From Alkalihalobacillus sp047302405 (GTDB lineage Bacteria; Bacillota; Bacilli; Bacillales; Bacillaceae_D), in NCBI RefSeq assembly GCF_047302405.1, contig NZ_CP154853.1, positions 124,001-188,000 on the forward strand: a stretch of 64,000 nucleotides of DNA. The letters are read 5' to 3'. The notes under the pieces are model-generated. The model saw nothing but the letters and a program-made list of their open reading frames with translations, had not been told where the DNA came from and searched no databases. The position numbers were made by a program, and so were the translations under genes. Below, one piece after another: positions 52,215 through 61,206 of this stretch. The number at the start of each line of letters is the position of its first letter. The first letter of the stretch is position 1.

Positions 52215-53390
52215 ATGAGGGAAGCAGTTATTGTAAGTGGTGCGAGGACAGCTGTTGGTAAAGCAAAAAAAGGAACGCTTGCAAATATGCGAGCAGATGA
52301 TTATGCGGCTGAAACGGTAAAAGCAACATTAGATAGAGCGAACTTTCAGGATTTTGATCAAATCGATGATGTGATTATTGGTTGTGCAATGCCTGAAGCA
52401 GAACAAGGAATGAATATGGCTCGCACGATTTCATTGCTTGCTGGGTTACCTGATGAGGTACCTGGTATTACGATTAATCGTTATTGTTCGTCTGGTCTAC
52501 AAAGTATTTCTTATGCCGCAGAGCGCATTTTGACAGGTCAGGCAAAAACAATTATTGCCGGTGGGGCAGAATCAATGAGCCAAATCCCAATGGGAGGGCA
52601 TGTTATAGCTCCGAATAGTAAGATCGTTGAGGCTCGTGCTGAATATTATATGAATATGGGGTTAACCGCAGAAGAGGTGGCCAATCGATATAGTGTGAGC
52701 CGAGCAGACCAAGATCAATTTGCTTTGGAGAGTCAATTAAAAGCAGCGAAGGCACTGCAAACAGGTGCTTTTAAGGAAGAAATTGTACCGATTGAAGTAA
52801 AATTACGCTCTGTAAAAGATAATCGCTTTGTTGAGAAGACGGTTCAATTCGCTCAAGATGAAGGCGTCCGAGCTGATACGTCCATTGAAGGGCTTGGCCA
52901 ATTAAGACCGGCTTTTCATGTGCAAGGGTCAGTGACAGCTGGGAATTCTTCACAAATGAGTGACGGGGCAGCTTCAGTACTTGTTATGGATAAGGAAGAA
53001 GCAATAAGCCGAAATTTGCAACCTATTGCTAAGTTTCGTTCCTATGCGGTGACGGGTTGTGCCCCGGAAATTATGGGATTGGGGCCAATTGGAGCGATTC
53101 CAAAAGCACTATCGATGGCTGGATTGAGAAAAGAAGATATCGGATTATTTGAGATTAATGAGGCATTTGCGGCCCAAGCCTTACAAGTTGTTCGTTCTCT
53201 AGAGCTCGATATTGAGAAAGTCAATGTGAATGGTGGAGCTATTGCACTAGGACATCCACTTGGGTGTACAGGTACTAAACTTACTTTAACTCTTTTACAT
53301 GAAATGAGAAGAAAGAACATTCAATACGGCGTTGTTTCGATGTGTATCGGTGGTGGAATGGGAGCTGCAGCTGTTTTTGAATTATGTTAA
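52215..53390 (+). CDS. fadA: acetyl-CoA C-acyltransferase (3-ketoacyl-CoA thiolase)
   Basis: The 391-residue thiolase has its nucleophilic Cys in NRYCSSGLQ near residue 91, His in GGAIALGHPLGCTG near residue 348, and the second Cys in SMCIGGGMGA near residue 378. It releases acetyl-CoA in the last step of beta-oxidation. The ribosome site is AAGGAGG. It follows fadN but is separated by a 316-bp repeat-filled gap, longer than in the B. subtilis operon. Confidence 0.96.
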   Translation: MREAVIVSGARTAVGKAKKGTLANMRADDYAAETVKATLDRANFQDFDQIDDVIIGCAMPEAEQGMNMARTISLLAGLPDEVPGITINRYCSSGLQSISYAAERILTGQAKTIIAGGAESMSQIPMGGHVIAPNSKIVEARAEYYMNMGLTAEEVANRYSVSRADQDQFALESQLKAAKALQTGAFKEEIVPIEVKLRSVKDNRFVEKTVQFAQDEGVRADTSIEGLGQLRPAFHVQGSVTAGNSSQMSDGAASVLVMDKEEAISRNLQPIAKFRSYAVTGCAPEIMGLGPIGAIPKALSMAGLRKEDIGLFEINEAFAAQALQVVRSLELDIEKVNVNGGAIALGHPLGCTGTKLTLTLLHEMRRKNIQYGVVSMCIGGGMGAAAVFELC

Positions 53391-53414
53391 CCAAAACCAT
53401 TTGAGGGGGAAATA

Positions 53415-55181
53415 ATGATGACTCAGAAAGTAGATTGGCCAAAAGGAGCAAGCTTTTTATTAGGAGAGGTATCAAAGGAATCTATTTATACACCAGAGGA
53501 ATTAACAGATGAACAAAAAGAAATTGGAAAAGTCGTTGATCAATTTGTAGAAAAAGATGTTACACCTCTTATTGAAGATATTGAAAACCATCAATTTGAG
53601 CATACTGTTAAGTTATTAAAAAAGGCAGGAGATCTTGGTTTATTAGCGGCAGATGTCCCTGAGAAATACGGTGGTATGGAATTAGATAAATTAAGTTCAT
53701 CTGTTATTACGGAAAAAATTGCCCGTGTCGGTGGTTTTGGTTTAAGTCACGGGGCACATGTTGGAATTGGTTCACTTCCAATCGTCTATTTTGGTAATGA
53801 AGAGCAAAAGCATAAATATTTACCTGGTTTAGCAAGTGGTGAAAAGCTTGCAGCATATGCTTTAACAGAACCAGGTTCAGGTTCGGATGCCTTAGGAGCT
53901 CGAACAAAAGCGGTTTTAAATGAAGCAGGAACTCATTATGTATTAAACGGTGAAAAGCAATGGATTACGAATGCTGGTTTTGCGGATGTTTTTGTCGTTT
54001 ATGCGAAAATCGATGGCGAGAAATTTACAGCCTTTATCGTCGAAAGAGAATATGAAGGTGTATCGGTTGGACCTGAAGAAAAGAAAATGGGAATTAAAGG
54101 TTCTTCAACAAGAACACTTATTTTAGAAGAGGCGTTAGTACCAGTTGAAAATGTTTTAGGGGAGATTGGAAAAGGACATTTAATCGCCTTTAATATTTTA
54201 AATATTGGTCGCTATAAACTAGGAGTTGGTTGCTTAGGCGGATCAAAAAGGGCGTTGAAGCTTGCTCTTGATTATGCTCAAGAAAGAAAGCAGTTCAAGA
54301 CAGCCATTATCAACTTCCCATTAATTCAAGAAAAATTGGCGAATATGGCCACAAAAATATTTGTAACCGAAAGTTCTTGTTATCGAACAGGAGGGTTATT
54401 TGAGCAAAGACTTTCCGATATGGAGGATGAATCTGGGCAAAATGCAGCTAAAGCGATTGCTGAATACGCGGTTGAATGTTCGATTGCCAAAATTGCTGGC
54501 TCAGAAATGCTTGATTATGTAGCGGATGAAGCGGTTCAAATTCATGGCGGATATGGTTTTATGGCTGAATATGAAGTTGAACGAATTTATCGAGATTCAC
54601 GAATTAATCGTATTTTTGAAGGGACAAATGAGATTAACCGTCTCTTAATTCCAGGTACCATTTTACGTAAGGCGATGAAAGGTGAATTACCTTTATTAGA
54701 AAAAGCAACAGAATTACAAAAAGAACTGCTTATGCTTATGCCAAAACAGATTGGGAGCGAACCACTTGAGCGTGAAGAAGCGATCGTTGAAAACAGCAAA
54801 AAATTATTCCTTATGATTGCTGGAACTGCTGCACAAAAATACGCAGATAAGCTGCAAGATGAGCAAGAAATGTTAGCAAATGTAGCCGATATTGTAATTG
54901 AAGTGTTCCAAATGGAATCAGCAGTAGCTCGTACGAAAAAAGAAATTGAAAGAGTTGGTGAAGAAAAAGCAAGGAAGTTTATTTTGATGACAGAGTTATA
55001 TTGTCATGAAGCCCTCAAGAAGATTGACAACCTTGCTAAAGAAACACTTAGCAACGTGGAATCAGGCGATAATCTCCGCACGATGTTATCAATCGTCCGC
55101 AAATTGACAAAAGCAAACCCAATCAATGCGATTAAAACAAAACGTGAAATCGCTAAGTTTTTAGTTGAAGAAGGTGCTTAA
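53415..55181 (+). CDS. fadE: acyl-CoA dehydrogenase
   Basis: The 588-residue FAD enzyme has an N-terminal extension and the acyl-CoA dehydrogenase core at about 40-410: AYALTEPGSGSDA (FAD contact), GEKQWITNAGFADVF, AVQIHGGYGFMAEYEVERIYRDSR, and IFEGTNEINRLLI. A C-terminal helical domain of about 170 residues is typical of the FadE/VLCAD-like group in bacilli. It makes trans-2-enoyl-CoA, and ETF proteins would accept the electrons. There are tandem ATG codons at the start; the site is GAGGGGGAA. Confidence 0.96.
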   Translation: MMTQKVDWPKGASFLLGEVSKESIYTPEELTDEQKEIGKVVDQFVEKDVTPLIEDIENHQFEHTVKLLKKAGDLGLLAADVPEKYGGMELDKLSSSVITEKIARVGGFGLSHGAHVGIGSLPIVYFGNEEQKHKYLPGLASGEKLAAYALTEPGSGSDALGARTKAVLNEAGTHYVLNGEKQWITNAGFADVFVVYAKIDGEKFTAFIVEREYEGVSVGPEEKKMGIKGSSTRTLILEEALVPVENVLGEIGKGHLIAFNILNIGRYKLGVGCLGGSKRALKLALDYAQERKQFKTAIINFPLIQEKLANMATKIFVTESSCYRTGGLFEQRLSDMEDESGQNAAKAIAEYAVECSIAKIAGSEMLDYVADEAVQIHGGYGFMAEYEVERIYRDSRINRIFEGTNEINRLLIPGTILRKAMKGELPLLEKATELQKELLMLMPKQIGSEPLEREEAIVENSKKLFLMIAGTAAQKYADKLQDEQEMLANVADIVIEVFQMESAVARTKKEIERVGEEKARKFILMTELYCHEALKKIDNLAKETLSNVESGDNLRTMLSIVRKLTKANPINAIKTKREIAKFLVEEGA

Positions 55182-55197
55182 TAGGTAATTTGAGTGA

Positions 55198-55236
55198 GAA
55201 CTCCGACCAAAGGAATCTTCGGTTAGGAGTTCTTTC
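55198..55236 (+). terminator. terminator after fadE
   Basis: GAACTCCGACC pairs with GGTTAGGAGTTC across a short loop, followed by TTTCT. Confidence 0.75.
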
Positions 55237-55400
55237 TGTGAGAATAGTGTCTGTATAAGAAGAGCATTATAAAGCGAATAGAAATTCATTGACACATCAC
55301 ATTAATGCTATCAAATGGTTGGCGATTACTTAATACAGCAAGTATAATGAACAGAATTTGTTTCAAATTTGTCGATAAAGGCTAAATTGATTGAGAAAGA

Positions 55401-55437
55401 TTGAAAAACAGTTGGATAATAATTATAATGATTATTA
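55401..55437 (+). promoter_or_regulatory. yusI promoter overlapped by a PerR/Fur-type box
   Basis: TTGAAA at 55401-55406 and TATAAT at 55425-55430 are 18 bp apart. TTATAATGATTATTA at 55423-55437 matches the PerR consensus TTATAATnATTATAA at 13 of 14 positions and covers the -10 box. Confidence 0.65.
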
Positions 55438-55454
55438 AAGAGGAGTGATTATAA

Positions 55455-55811
55455 ATGAGCCTAACTTTTTATCATTATCCAAAGTGCGGAACTTGTCGTA
55501 ATGCGAAAAAATGGCTGGAGGGCAACGGAATTGAATTTGAAGCTATTCACATTGTCGAGGAGCCGCCTTCTAAAGAAGTATTGCAGGAACTTTATGTGAA
55601 GAGTGGACTTGAATTAAAGAAATTCTTTAATACGAGTGGTCAAAAATATCGTGAACTCGGTTTAAAAGACAAGCTTAAGGATATGAATGAAGAAGAACAA
55701 TTACGTTTACTTGCAACGGACGGTATGTTGATTAAACGTCCGATCACAACGGACGGTAAGCGAGTAACAGTTGGTTTTAAAGAGGCAGAGTTTGAACAAA
55801 TTTGGAAATGA
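55455..55811 (+). CDS. yusI: ArsC/Spx-family thioredoxin-fold protein YusI
   Basis: The 118-residue protein opens with FYHYPKCGTCRNAKKWLE, a CxxC pair in a thioredoxin fold, and then GQKYRELGLKDKL and GMLIKRPITTD, the ArsC/Spx-like signatures. Spx-group proteins bind RNA polymerase or act as redox enzymes; YusI itself has no firm function. The order fadE-yusI-gcvH is as in B. subtilis. The box upstream suggests a peroxide or metal response. Confidence 0.88.
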   Translation: MSLTFYHYPKCGTCRNAKKWLEGNGIEFEAIHIVEEPPSKEVLQELYVKSGLELKKFFNTSGQKYRELGLKDKLKDMNEEEQLRLLATDGMLIKRPITTDGKRVTVGFKEAEFEQIWK

Positions 55812-55904
55812 TACAATCAAGGATTTTCATTTTCTCAAAAAAAAGGTATAGTGTTTAGTAAGAACGTATTACATAACGCAAAAAATATTGGAGGTATTCA
55901 TCTA

Positions 55905-56291
55905 ATGAGTAATTTACCAAAGGAATTAAAGTATTCAGAAGAACATGAGTGGGTCAAAACAGAAGACGGAAACGTTCGTATCGGGATTACAGACTTTGCC
56001 CAATCAGAACTTGGCGATATCGTATTTGTTGAACTTCCTGAAGTTGGAGATTCAATTGAAGCGGACGAGCCATTCGGTAGCGTAGAATCCGTAAAAACAG
56101 TTTCTGAACTATATGCACCTGTAAGTGGAAAAGTAGTAGAAGTAAACGAAGACTTAGATGATTCTCCAGAGTTCGTAAACGAATCTCCATATGAAAAAGC
56201 ATGGATGATCGTTGTAGAACCATCTGATAAGTCTGAGATTGAAAACTTAATGTCTGCAGAGCAATACGAAGAAATGATTAGTGAAGACTAA
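55905..56291 (+). CDS. gcvH: glycine cleavage system H protein
   Basis: ATG 55905 follows TTGGAGG; the longer frame from 55851 is not needed. The 128-residue protein carries the lipoyl Lys in FGSVESVKTVSELYAPVSG near residue 64, with the HEWV and YEKAWMIVV segments typical of GcvH. It shuttles aminomethyl groups in glycine cleavage and, in bacilli, also serves lipoate transfer. A terminator follows. Confidence 0.97.
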   Translation: MSNLPKELKYSEEHEWVKTEDGNVRIGITDFAQSELGDIVFVELPEVGDSIEADEPFGSVESVKTVSELYAPVSGKVVEVNEDLDDSPEFVNESPYEKAWMIVVEPSDKSEIENLMSAEQYEEMISED

Positions 56292-56309
56292 TTAATAATA
56301 AGAGCAAAA

Positions 56310-56347
56310 GGCACTGAAGCTAAGGGATAAGCTTTGGTGCTTTTTTT
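56310..56347 (+). terminator. terminator after gcvH
   Basis: GGCACTGAAGCT pairs with AGCTTTGGTGC (with G-U pairs), followed by seven T. Confidence 0.75.
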
Positions 56348-56415
56348 GATGGTTTAGATACGTTAAGTGGACTTGGCCGGGATGATGTGAAATTAAAGCA
56401 TAGGAACGCCGACCA

Positions 56416-56502
56416 AGGAGGCTCCCGGTTCACCCGCAGAACGCGTAGGGTATGGAGCTGGCGGAGTATAGCTAACTAATGTTGCCATTTTTCAGTGGTC
56501 TC
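56416..56502 (+). repeat. GC-rich repeat, truncated copy
   Basis: It has GGAGGCTCCCGGTTCACCCG, GGGTATGGAGCTGGCGG and the GCTAACTAATGT tail, ending AGTGGTCTC. It lies between gcvH and yusG; the rest of that 390-bp gap has no gene. Confidence 0.75.
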
Positions 56503-56681
56503 AGCAATTTGGCCGGTGATGATATGTAATTAAGCATGACGAACCCCGCCTACCTACTTACAATCACTTTTTATACAAGCAAATGATCAACTTAACCCAC
56601 AATCACCCCTGTTTCCCACAAATCTAACAGTATCAAGCTTAGCAGGAAGGTTAATTTAAGAGTGAGGAGGGGGAACAGAAA

Positions 56682-56918
56682 ATGAATTTAGATAAAGTGG
56701 ATGTGACGAACAAAATAATCGGTAAATATGAAGAGGGGCAATTAAATCTTTATATGGGTGAGATAAAAATTGGGATGGTGACAGAAACAGATGATGGTCT
56801 CAAGCGGAAAATGAGAGAAGGTTTCGTTTTTGAAAATGATAAAATATACCATTTCGAAAATGCTCATCCAGAACAAATAAAAGCTTATGTAGAAAACTGT
56901 GATGGCGGTTGGTGCTAA
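56682..56918 (+). CDS. yusG: YusG family protein (DUF2553)
   Basis: The 78-residue protein resembles B. subtilis YusG: DVTNKIIGKYEEGQLNLYMGE, then GFVFENDKIYHFE and a C-terminal CDGGWC. It is small, basic-acidic mixed and without a signal. The ribosome site GAGGAGGGGG is strong. Its position next to gcvH agrees with B. subtilis. The function is unknown. Confidence 0.8.
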   Translation: MNLDKVDVTNKIIGKYEEGQLNLYMGEIKIGMVTETDDGLKRKMREGFVFENDKIYHFENAHPEQIKAYVENCDGGWC

Positions 56919-57057
56919 ATAACAATAAAAAAGACGGAAAATAATGAATTATAAGACTAAACCGATTATAAAGGTCAGACTACTTGTGTAAAAAAGGTTG
57001 ACAACAAAATTATGAGCGTGTTACGATAAGTCAAACAAAAATGAACATAACATTTAT

Positions 57058-57176
57058 AGCTCTTATCGAGAGAGGTGGAGGGACTGGCCCGATGAAACCC
57101 GGCAACCGTAAAACGAATGATTTCGTTTTCGCGGTGCTAAATCCTGCAAAGCAAATTGCTTTGAAAGATGAGATTA
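57058..57176 (+). ncRNA. SAM-I (S-box) riboswitch
   Basis: It has the S-box core: CTCTTATC with GATGAGAT as P1, GAGAGAGGTGGAGGGACTGG, then CCCGATGAAACCCGGCAACC, a variable AAAACGAATGATTTCGTTTT P3/P4 arm, and GGTGCTAAATCCTGC. It senses S-adenosylmethionine and controls the downstream metNPQ operon. Confidence 0.95.
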
Positions 57177-57182
57177 AGGTTA

Positions 57183-57228
57183 AAGCCTTCTTTTCATCTG
57201 GATTGGTGAGAAGAAGGTTTTTTTGCAC
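57183..57228 (+). terminator. riboswitch-controlled terminator
   Basis: GCCTTCTTTTCATC pairs with GGTGAGAAGAAGG, followed by seven T. It lies directly after the S-box and would form when SAM is bound. Confidence 0.88.
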
Positions 57229-57309
57229 TTTTAAATTCAGATAATGTATAAATGTTCAGACCTATATTTGGGTAAAGAATAGAGAAGTTGTCAGGAGGCA
57301 AGAAACAAC

Positions 57310-58335
57310 GTGATTAATTTAAGTGACATCCAAAAGATTTTTTTTACAAAGGATGGTCCAGTACATGCGGTTGATGGAATTAATCTTCAAATAAATGAAG
57401 GCGAGATTTTTGGCATTATCGGGTATAGTGGTGCTGGTAAAAGTACGCTTATTCGGATGTTAAATATGCTTGAAAGACCAACGAGTGGTGAAGTTGTCGT
57501 AGCGGGTAAATCATTGTCAAAGCTTTCAAAACCTCAGTTAAGAAAAGCCAGACAAGAAATAGGGATGATTTTTCAACATTTTAACTTACTATGGTCCCGC
57601 ACCGTTTTTGATAATATTGCTTTTCCATTGGAGATTGCTGGAGTCCCAAAAAAGGAACGAGAAGAACGAGTTAAAGAGTTAATATCACTTGTTGGACTTG
57701 AAGGTCGTGGTGGGAGTTATCCGTCACAGCTAAGTGGGGGACAAAAACAAAGGGTCGGAATTGCACGAGCACTTGCAAATAATCCCAAGGTTTTATTATG
57801 TGATGAAGCAACATCAGCTCTTGACCCAAAAACGACCGACTCCATTTTAGAATTGCTTGTTGATATTAATCAAAAGTTAGGTTTGACCGTTATTTTGATT
57901 ACTCATGAAATGCATGTGATTCGCAAAATTTGTCATCAAGTTGCCGTCATGGAGGCAGGGAAAATTGTGGAACAAGGACCTGTCCTTGATGTCTTCCGCA
58001 AACCAGTGCAAGATATGACGAAGGAATTTGTCAAACAAATAACTGAACCTGAAGAAACGATGGAGTCACTCGAACATTGGCTACAGCAAGGGATAGATGG
58101 TGAGGTCGTTAAGCTTACATTTGTTGGGGAAGGGGCAGAGCGCCCACTGATAACTGAGCTGATTCGCAAATATCAAGTTGATGTGAATATATTGCAAGGT
58201 AAAATTTCGAAAACTAGAGAAAGCTCATACGGGACTCTTTTTATCCATTTAACAGGTGATAAAGAAGAGATAGACAAAGCGATTACCTTCATTCAAGGTG
58301 AGCAAGTCGAATGGGAGGTGATCGAGCGTGGTTGA
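57310..58335 (+). CDS. metN: methionine ABC transporter ATPase
   Basis: The 341-residue protein starts with GTG after AGGAGGC. ATPase motifs are Walker A GYSGAGKST, Q-loop IFQHFNLLWSRTVFDN, signature LSGGQKQR, Walker B VLLCDEATSALDP and ITHE. The C-terminal NIL domain (after about residue 265) is the methionine-sensing regulatory domain that inhibits transport when methionine is abundant. It is expressed under the S-box. Confidence 0.96.
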   Translation: MINLSDIQKIFFTKDGPVHAVDGINLQINEGEIFGIIGYSGAGKSTLIRMLNMLERPTSGEVVVAGKSLSKLSKPQLRKARQEIGMIFQHFNLLWSRTVFDNIAFPLEIAGVPKKEREERVKELISLVGLEGRGGSYPSQLSGGQKQRVGIARALANNPKVLLCDEATSALDPKTTDSILELLVDINQKLGLTVILITHEMHVIRKICHQVAVMEAGKIVEQGPVLDVFRKPVQDMTKEFVKQITEPEETMESLEHWLQQGIDGEVVKLTFVGEGAERPLITELIRKYQVDVNILQGKISKTRESSYGTLFIHLTGDKEEIDKAITFIQGEQVEWEVIERG

Positions 58336-58996
58336 AGAGTTTTTAGCTGATGTGAAATGGGATCTTTTATGGGAAGCTATAAAAGAAACGCTTTATATGA
58401 CAGGAATTTCTGTTGCTGCCTCATTCGTAATCGGGATTTTCTTAGGTTTGATGCTTTATTTAACGAGTAAAGGGAATATGTGGGAAAGTAAGGTTATTAA
58501 CTTTATTTTTGCATCGATTGTCAATGTTTTCCGTTCGATTCCATTTATTATTCTCATTATATTACTTATGCCATTTACTCGAATGTTGATGGGGAGCATC
58601 CTTGGTGCAACTGCAGCCTTACCAGCTTTAATAATAGGAGCTGCACCATTTTATGCTCGATTGGTTGAAATTGCTTTACGTGAAGTCGATAAAGGGGTCA
58701 TTGAAGCGGCCCACTCAATGGGGGCTTCAAACTTTCGTATTATTTGGAAGGTTTTATTGCCAGAATCAATGCCAGCCTTAATATCGGGAATTACAGTAAC
58801 AAGTATTTCACTTGTTAGTTTTACAGCAATGGCGGGAGTAATAGGAGCAGGTGGATTAGGACATCTCGCTTTCCTTGAAGGTTGGCAAAGAAATAATTCA
58901 TCGTTAATGGTGGTTGCAACAGTTGCTATATTGCTTATTGTCTTTGTGATTCAAGCAATTGGTGACTTTTTAACAAATAAAACAGATAAACGATAA
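58328..58996 (+). CDS. metP: methionine ABC transporter permease
   Basis: The 222-residue permease starts with GTG and overlaps metN by eight bases. It has five hydrophobic helices, a conserved FRSIPFIILIILLMPFTR segment and the coupling loop EAAHSMGASNFRIIWKVLLPES, ending AGGLGHLAFLEGWQR. It forms the channel of the MetNPQ importer. Confidence 0.95.
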   Translation: MVEEFLADVKWDLLWEAIKETLYMTGISVAASFVIGIFLGLMLYLTSKGNMWESKVINFIFASIVNVFRSIPFIILIILLMPFTRMLMGSILGATAALPALIIGAAPFYARLVEIALREVDKGVIEAAHSMGASNFRIIWKVLLPESMPALISGITVTSISLVSFTAMAGVIGAGGLGHLAFLEGWQRNNSSLMVVATVAILLIVFVIQAIGDFLTNKTDKR

Positions 58997-59011
58997 GAGG
59001 GGGAGAAATGT

Positions 59012-59866
59012 ATGAAAAAATTTGTTCGTACACTAGGAGCGGTCGCTGTAACACTTGCACTTGTAGCATGCGGTAGTGACAATGAAGGTAATGATAATCA
59101 AGCTGGTGATGGGGATGATTCAGCAGCAGAAGTAGAAACAATTAGAATTGGTGCTTCAGCAGTTCCGCACCAAGAAATTCTTGAAGCGGCTGAGCCGATT
59201 TTAGCTGAAAGAGGAATTGAACTAGATATTGTTGTATTCTCTGATTACATTTTACCGAATCAGGAATTAGAGTCAGGGGATTTAGATGCAAACTACTTCC
59301 AAACACCAGGTTATTTAGCTCAACAAATTTCTGAATATGACTATGATTTTGTTAGCGTAGGTTCTGTACATGCTGAACCTATTGGAATTTATTCTCAAGA
59401 TTATGCAAGTTTAGATGAGCTTCCAGAAGGTGCTGAAATTATTTTAAGTGATTCAATAAGTGATCATGGACGTATTTTGCCGATTTTTGAGGATGCTGGT
59501 TTAATTGAACTTGATGTCGAAGAAGGCGAATTAGCAACGATTGATAATGTTTCATCAAACCCGAAAGATTTAAAGTTTGGTTCAAGACAAGTTGAAGCTA
59601 GAATGCTCGCTCCATCATTTGAATCAGGCGAAGGTGATGCTGTCGCGATTAATACAAACTATGCCCTTGAAGGAAATGTTGATATTGATCAATATGGAAT
59701 TGCTTTTGAATCCGATGATAAATTACAAGGAAACCTTTTAGTTGTCCGTTCTGAAGACGAAAATAGTGAAGCGATTTTAACGCTTTTAGAAGTACTTCAG
59801 TCGGAAGAAATTCAACAATTTATTCAAGAAAAATATAATGGTGCCGTTATTTCTTTAGTGGATTAA
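59012..59866 (+). CDS. metQ: methionine-binding lipoprotein MetQ
   Basis: The 284-residue lipoprotein has a lipobox LALVACGSD (Cys near residue 20) and an acidic linker followed by the NLPA domain: IRIGASAVPHQEIL, DYILPNQELESGDLDANYFQT, HAEPIGIYS and FGSRQVEARMLAPS. It binds methionine outside the cell. A terminator follows at once. Confidence 0.96.
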   Translation: MKKFVRTLGAVAVTLALVACGSDNEGNDNQAGDGDDSAAEVETIRIGASAVPHQEILEAAEPILAERGIELDIVVFSDYILPNQELESGDLDANYFQTPGYLAQQISEYDYDFVSVGSVHAEPIGIYSQDYASLDELPEGAEIILSDSISDHGRILPIFEDAGLIELDVEEGELATIDNVSSNPKDLKFGSRQVEARMLAPSFESGEGDAVAINTNYALEGNVDIDQYGIAFESDDKLQGNLLVVRSEDENSEAILTLLEVLQSEEIQQFIQEKYNGAVISLVD

Positions 59867-59888
59867 TGGGCTAGTAGCTTTTCATAAA

Positions 59889-59924
59889 GCAGACGAGGAA
59901 ATTAAAACCTCGTCTGCTTTTTAT
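59889..59924 (+). terminator. terminator after metQ
   Basis: GCAGACGAGG pairs perfectly with CCTCGTCTGC, followed by TTTTTA. Confidence 0.93.
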
Positions 59925-60087
59925 TATGGCCTAATGGTGGATGAGACGCGAAAAAAGAGACCTACCTCATGCCAGGAGATGATCTCTAACTAGTGGAAGG
60001 GGTGGGAGCCGATTCCTGCAAGTGGAAAGGGTAAGCCCCTGAAAAAGTCTCATGCTCATCTTTAACAGGGTAGCGAGTGGAATGTTT

Positions 60088-60270
60088 GGAGACTCCCGGT
60101 TCACCCGCGGAACGCGTAGGGCATGAAGCGAGTGGAGTAAACTAAATGATATAGCCACATTTCTAATGCTCAGAGTTTTTCAGTGGCCTCGAACGCGTAG
60201 GGTATGGAGCCAGCGGAGTATAGCTAACTACTGTAACCATTTTTAACGAATAGTCTTTTTCAGTGACCTA
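60088..60270 (+). repeat. two adjacent truncated GC-rich repeat copies
   Basis: The first (60088-60190) joins GGAGACTCCCGGTTCACCCG to GAACGCG and the tail AGTGGCCTCG. The second (60190-60270) begins GAACGCGTAGGGTATGGAG and has GCTAACTACTGTAACC and AGTGACCT. They fill most of the 504-bp gap after metQ. Confidence 0.75.
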
Positions 60271-60370
60271 AGGAAAGGGCAGGACAAAATATCTTTTTTC
60301 GCTTATTTAGAATAATCGACCTCGGGCTATCTCATACTATTGACGTAAATAGGTGAATGGAGGGATAACG

Positions 60371-60787
60371 ATGTCAGGGAGTCAGCAACAGCAAGATCCA
60401 CAAAGTCCGATTGCACTCGCTTTGCAGGAATATAAAGAAGGAACCCAAAAATTTTCAAAAAAAATGCCTCATATTGCCAAAAAATATAATGCGTTTACAG
60501 AAGCATGTTTTGAAAAAGGAAAGCTTACCTTAAGAGAGAAGCAGTTGATTGCTTTGGCCGTAAGTGTTATTGCCCAGGATGAATATTGTATGATTTACCA
60601 TACGAAAGGATGCCTTGATGAAGGTTGTAAAGAAGAAGAAGTACTAGAAGCAATTGCGGTGACAGCTGCTTTTGGTGGGGGAGCAGCGATGAGTCAAGCG
60701 GTCACTCTTGTTTTGGAAGCCTTATCGGAATTCGAACAAAATTCAAACTCTAATTCAAATTCTGGTGATTCTAATCAATCTTCCTAA
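60371..60787 (+). CDS. carboxymuconolactone decarboxylase-like protein (YurZ-like)
   Basis: ATG 60371 follows GGAGGG; an ATG at 60353 lies before the site. The 138-residue protein has the all-helical AhpD/CMD fold: LTLREKQLIALAVSVIAQDEYC, then CMIYHTKGCLDEGCKEEEVLEAI with a CxxxH pair, and a Gly/Ala-rich AAFGGGAAMSQA helix. It lacks the first Cys of a true AhpD CxxCxxxH peroxidase site. The C-terminus is a Ser/Asn-rich tail. Position before sufC fits B. subtilis yurZ. Activity is uncertain. Confidence 0.82.
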   Translation: MSGSQQQQDPQSPIALALQEYKEGTQKFSKKMPHIAKKYNAFTEACFEKGKLTLREKQLIALAVSVIAQDEYCMIYHTKGCLDEGCKEEEVLEAIAVTAAFGGGAAMSQAVTLVLEALSEFEQNSNSNSNSGDSNQSS

Positions 60788-60966
60788 AGGTTTACGGCGG
60801 ATAAAAGAGGATAAGGGAGGAAATGAATCGATATACATATAAAAGGAAGCTTATGTTTCGTGCTTCTATTTGAAGGGGATAGAACCTATGTCAGTACATC
60901 TAGTGAAGTTTGTGAGATTATATCACTAATGATACGATCATAGATGTAAATAACCGAAGGGATTGA
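60788..60966. other. intergenic region after the YurZ-like gene
   Basis: No gene is seen apart from the small frame that follows at 60967. AAGGGA at 60957-60962 may be the ribosome site for that frame. Confidence 0.3.
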
Positions 60967-61146
60967 TTGATTATTCAACCGCAAAAGAATGGACATTCAC
61001 CAGAAATGGAAAAGGGATTACAGCAATCACACGGAATGAGCATGGCGGAATATAATAACAGTTTTGAAAAAAGGCTACAAGTGGAGAAAGATAGAGAAAA
61101 AGAATATGAAATGACGAAAAAAATGGTCGATTCACTGGACAAGTAA
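60967..61146 (+). CDS. small charged hypothetical protein (59 residues)
   Basis: TTG 60967 is the first codon after an in-frame stop and has AAGGGA four bases upstream; ATG 61006 is an alternative without a site. The product is hydrophilic and helical: MEKGLQQSHGMSMAEYNNSF and then a run of Lys/Glu/Arg residues ending MVDSLDK. A terminator directly after the stop supports a real transcript end. No family is recognised. Lysine/glutamate composition would fit a small spore protein, but that is a guess. Confidence 0.45.
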   Translation: MIIQPQKNGHSPEMEKGLQQSHGMSMAEYNNSFEKRLQVEKDREKEYEMTKKMVDSLDK

Positions 61147-61167
61147 TAGAAGCAAGCATAAAATATA

Positions 61168-61206
61168 AAGAAACAGAGTGAGTTTGAATCACTCTGTTTC
61201 TTTCAT
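61168..61206 (+). terminator. terminator after the small frame
   Basis: GAAACAGAGTGA pairs with TCACTCTGTTTC around GTTTGAA, followed by TTTCATTT. Confidence 0.75.

Noticed and set aside
57031..57244. Open frames on both strands over 57031-57244
   Set aside because: The region is an S-box riboswitch and its terminator; coding is not needed to explain conservation and there are no ribosome sites.
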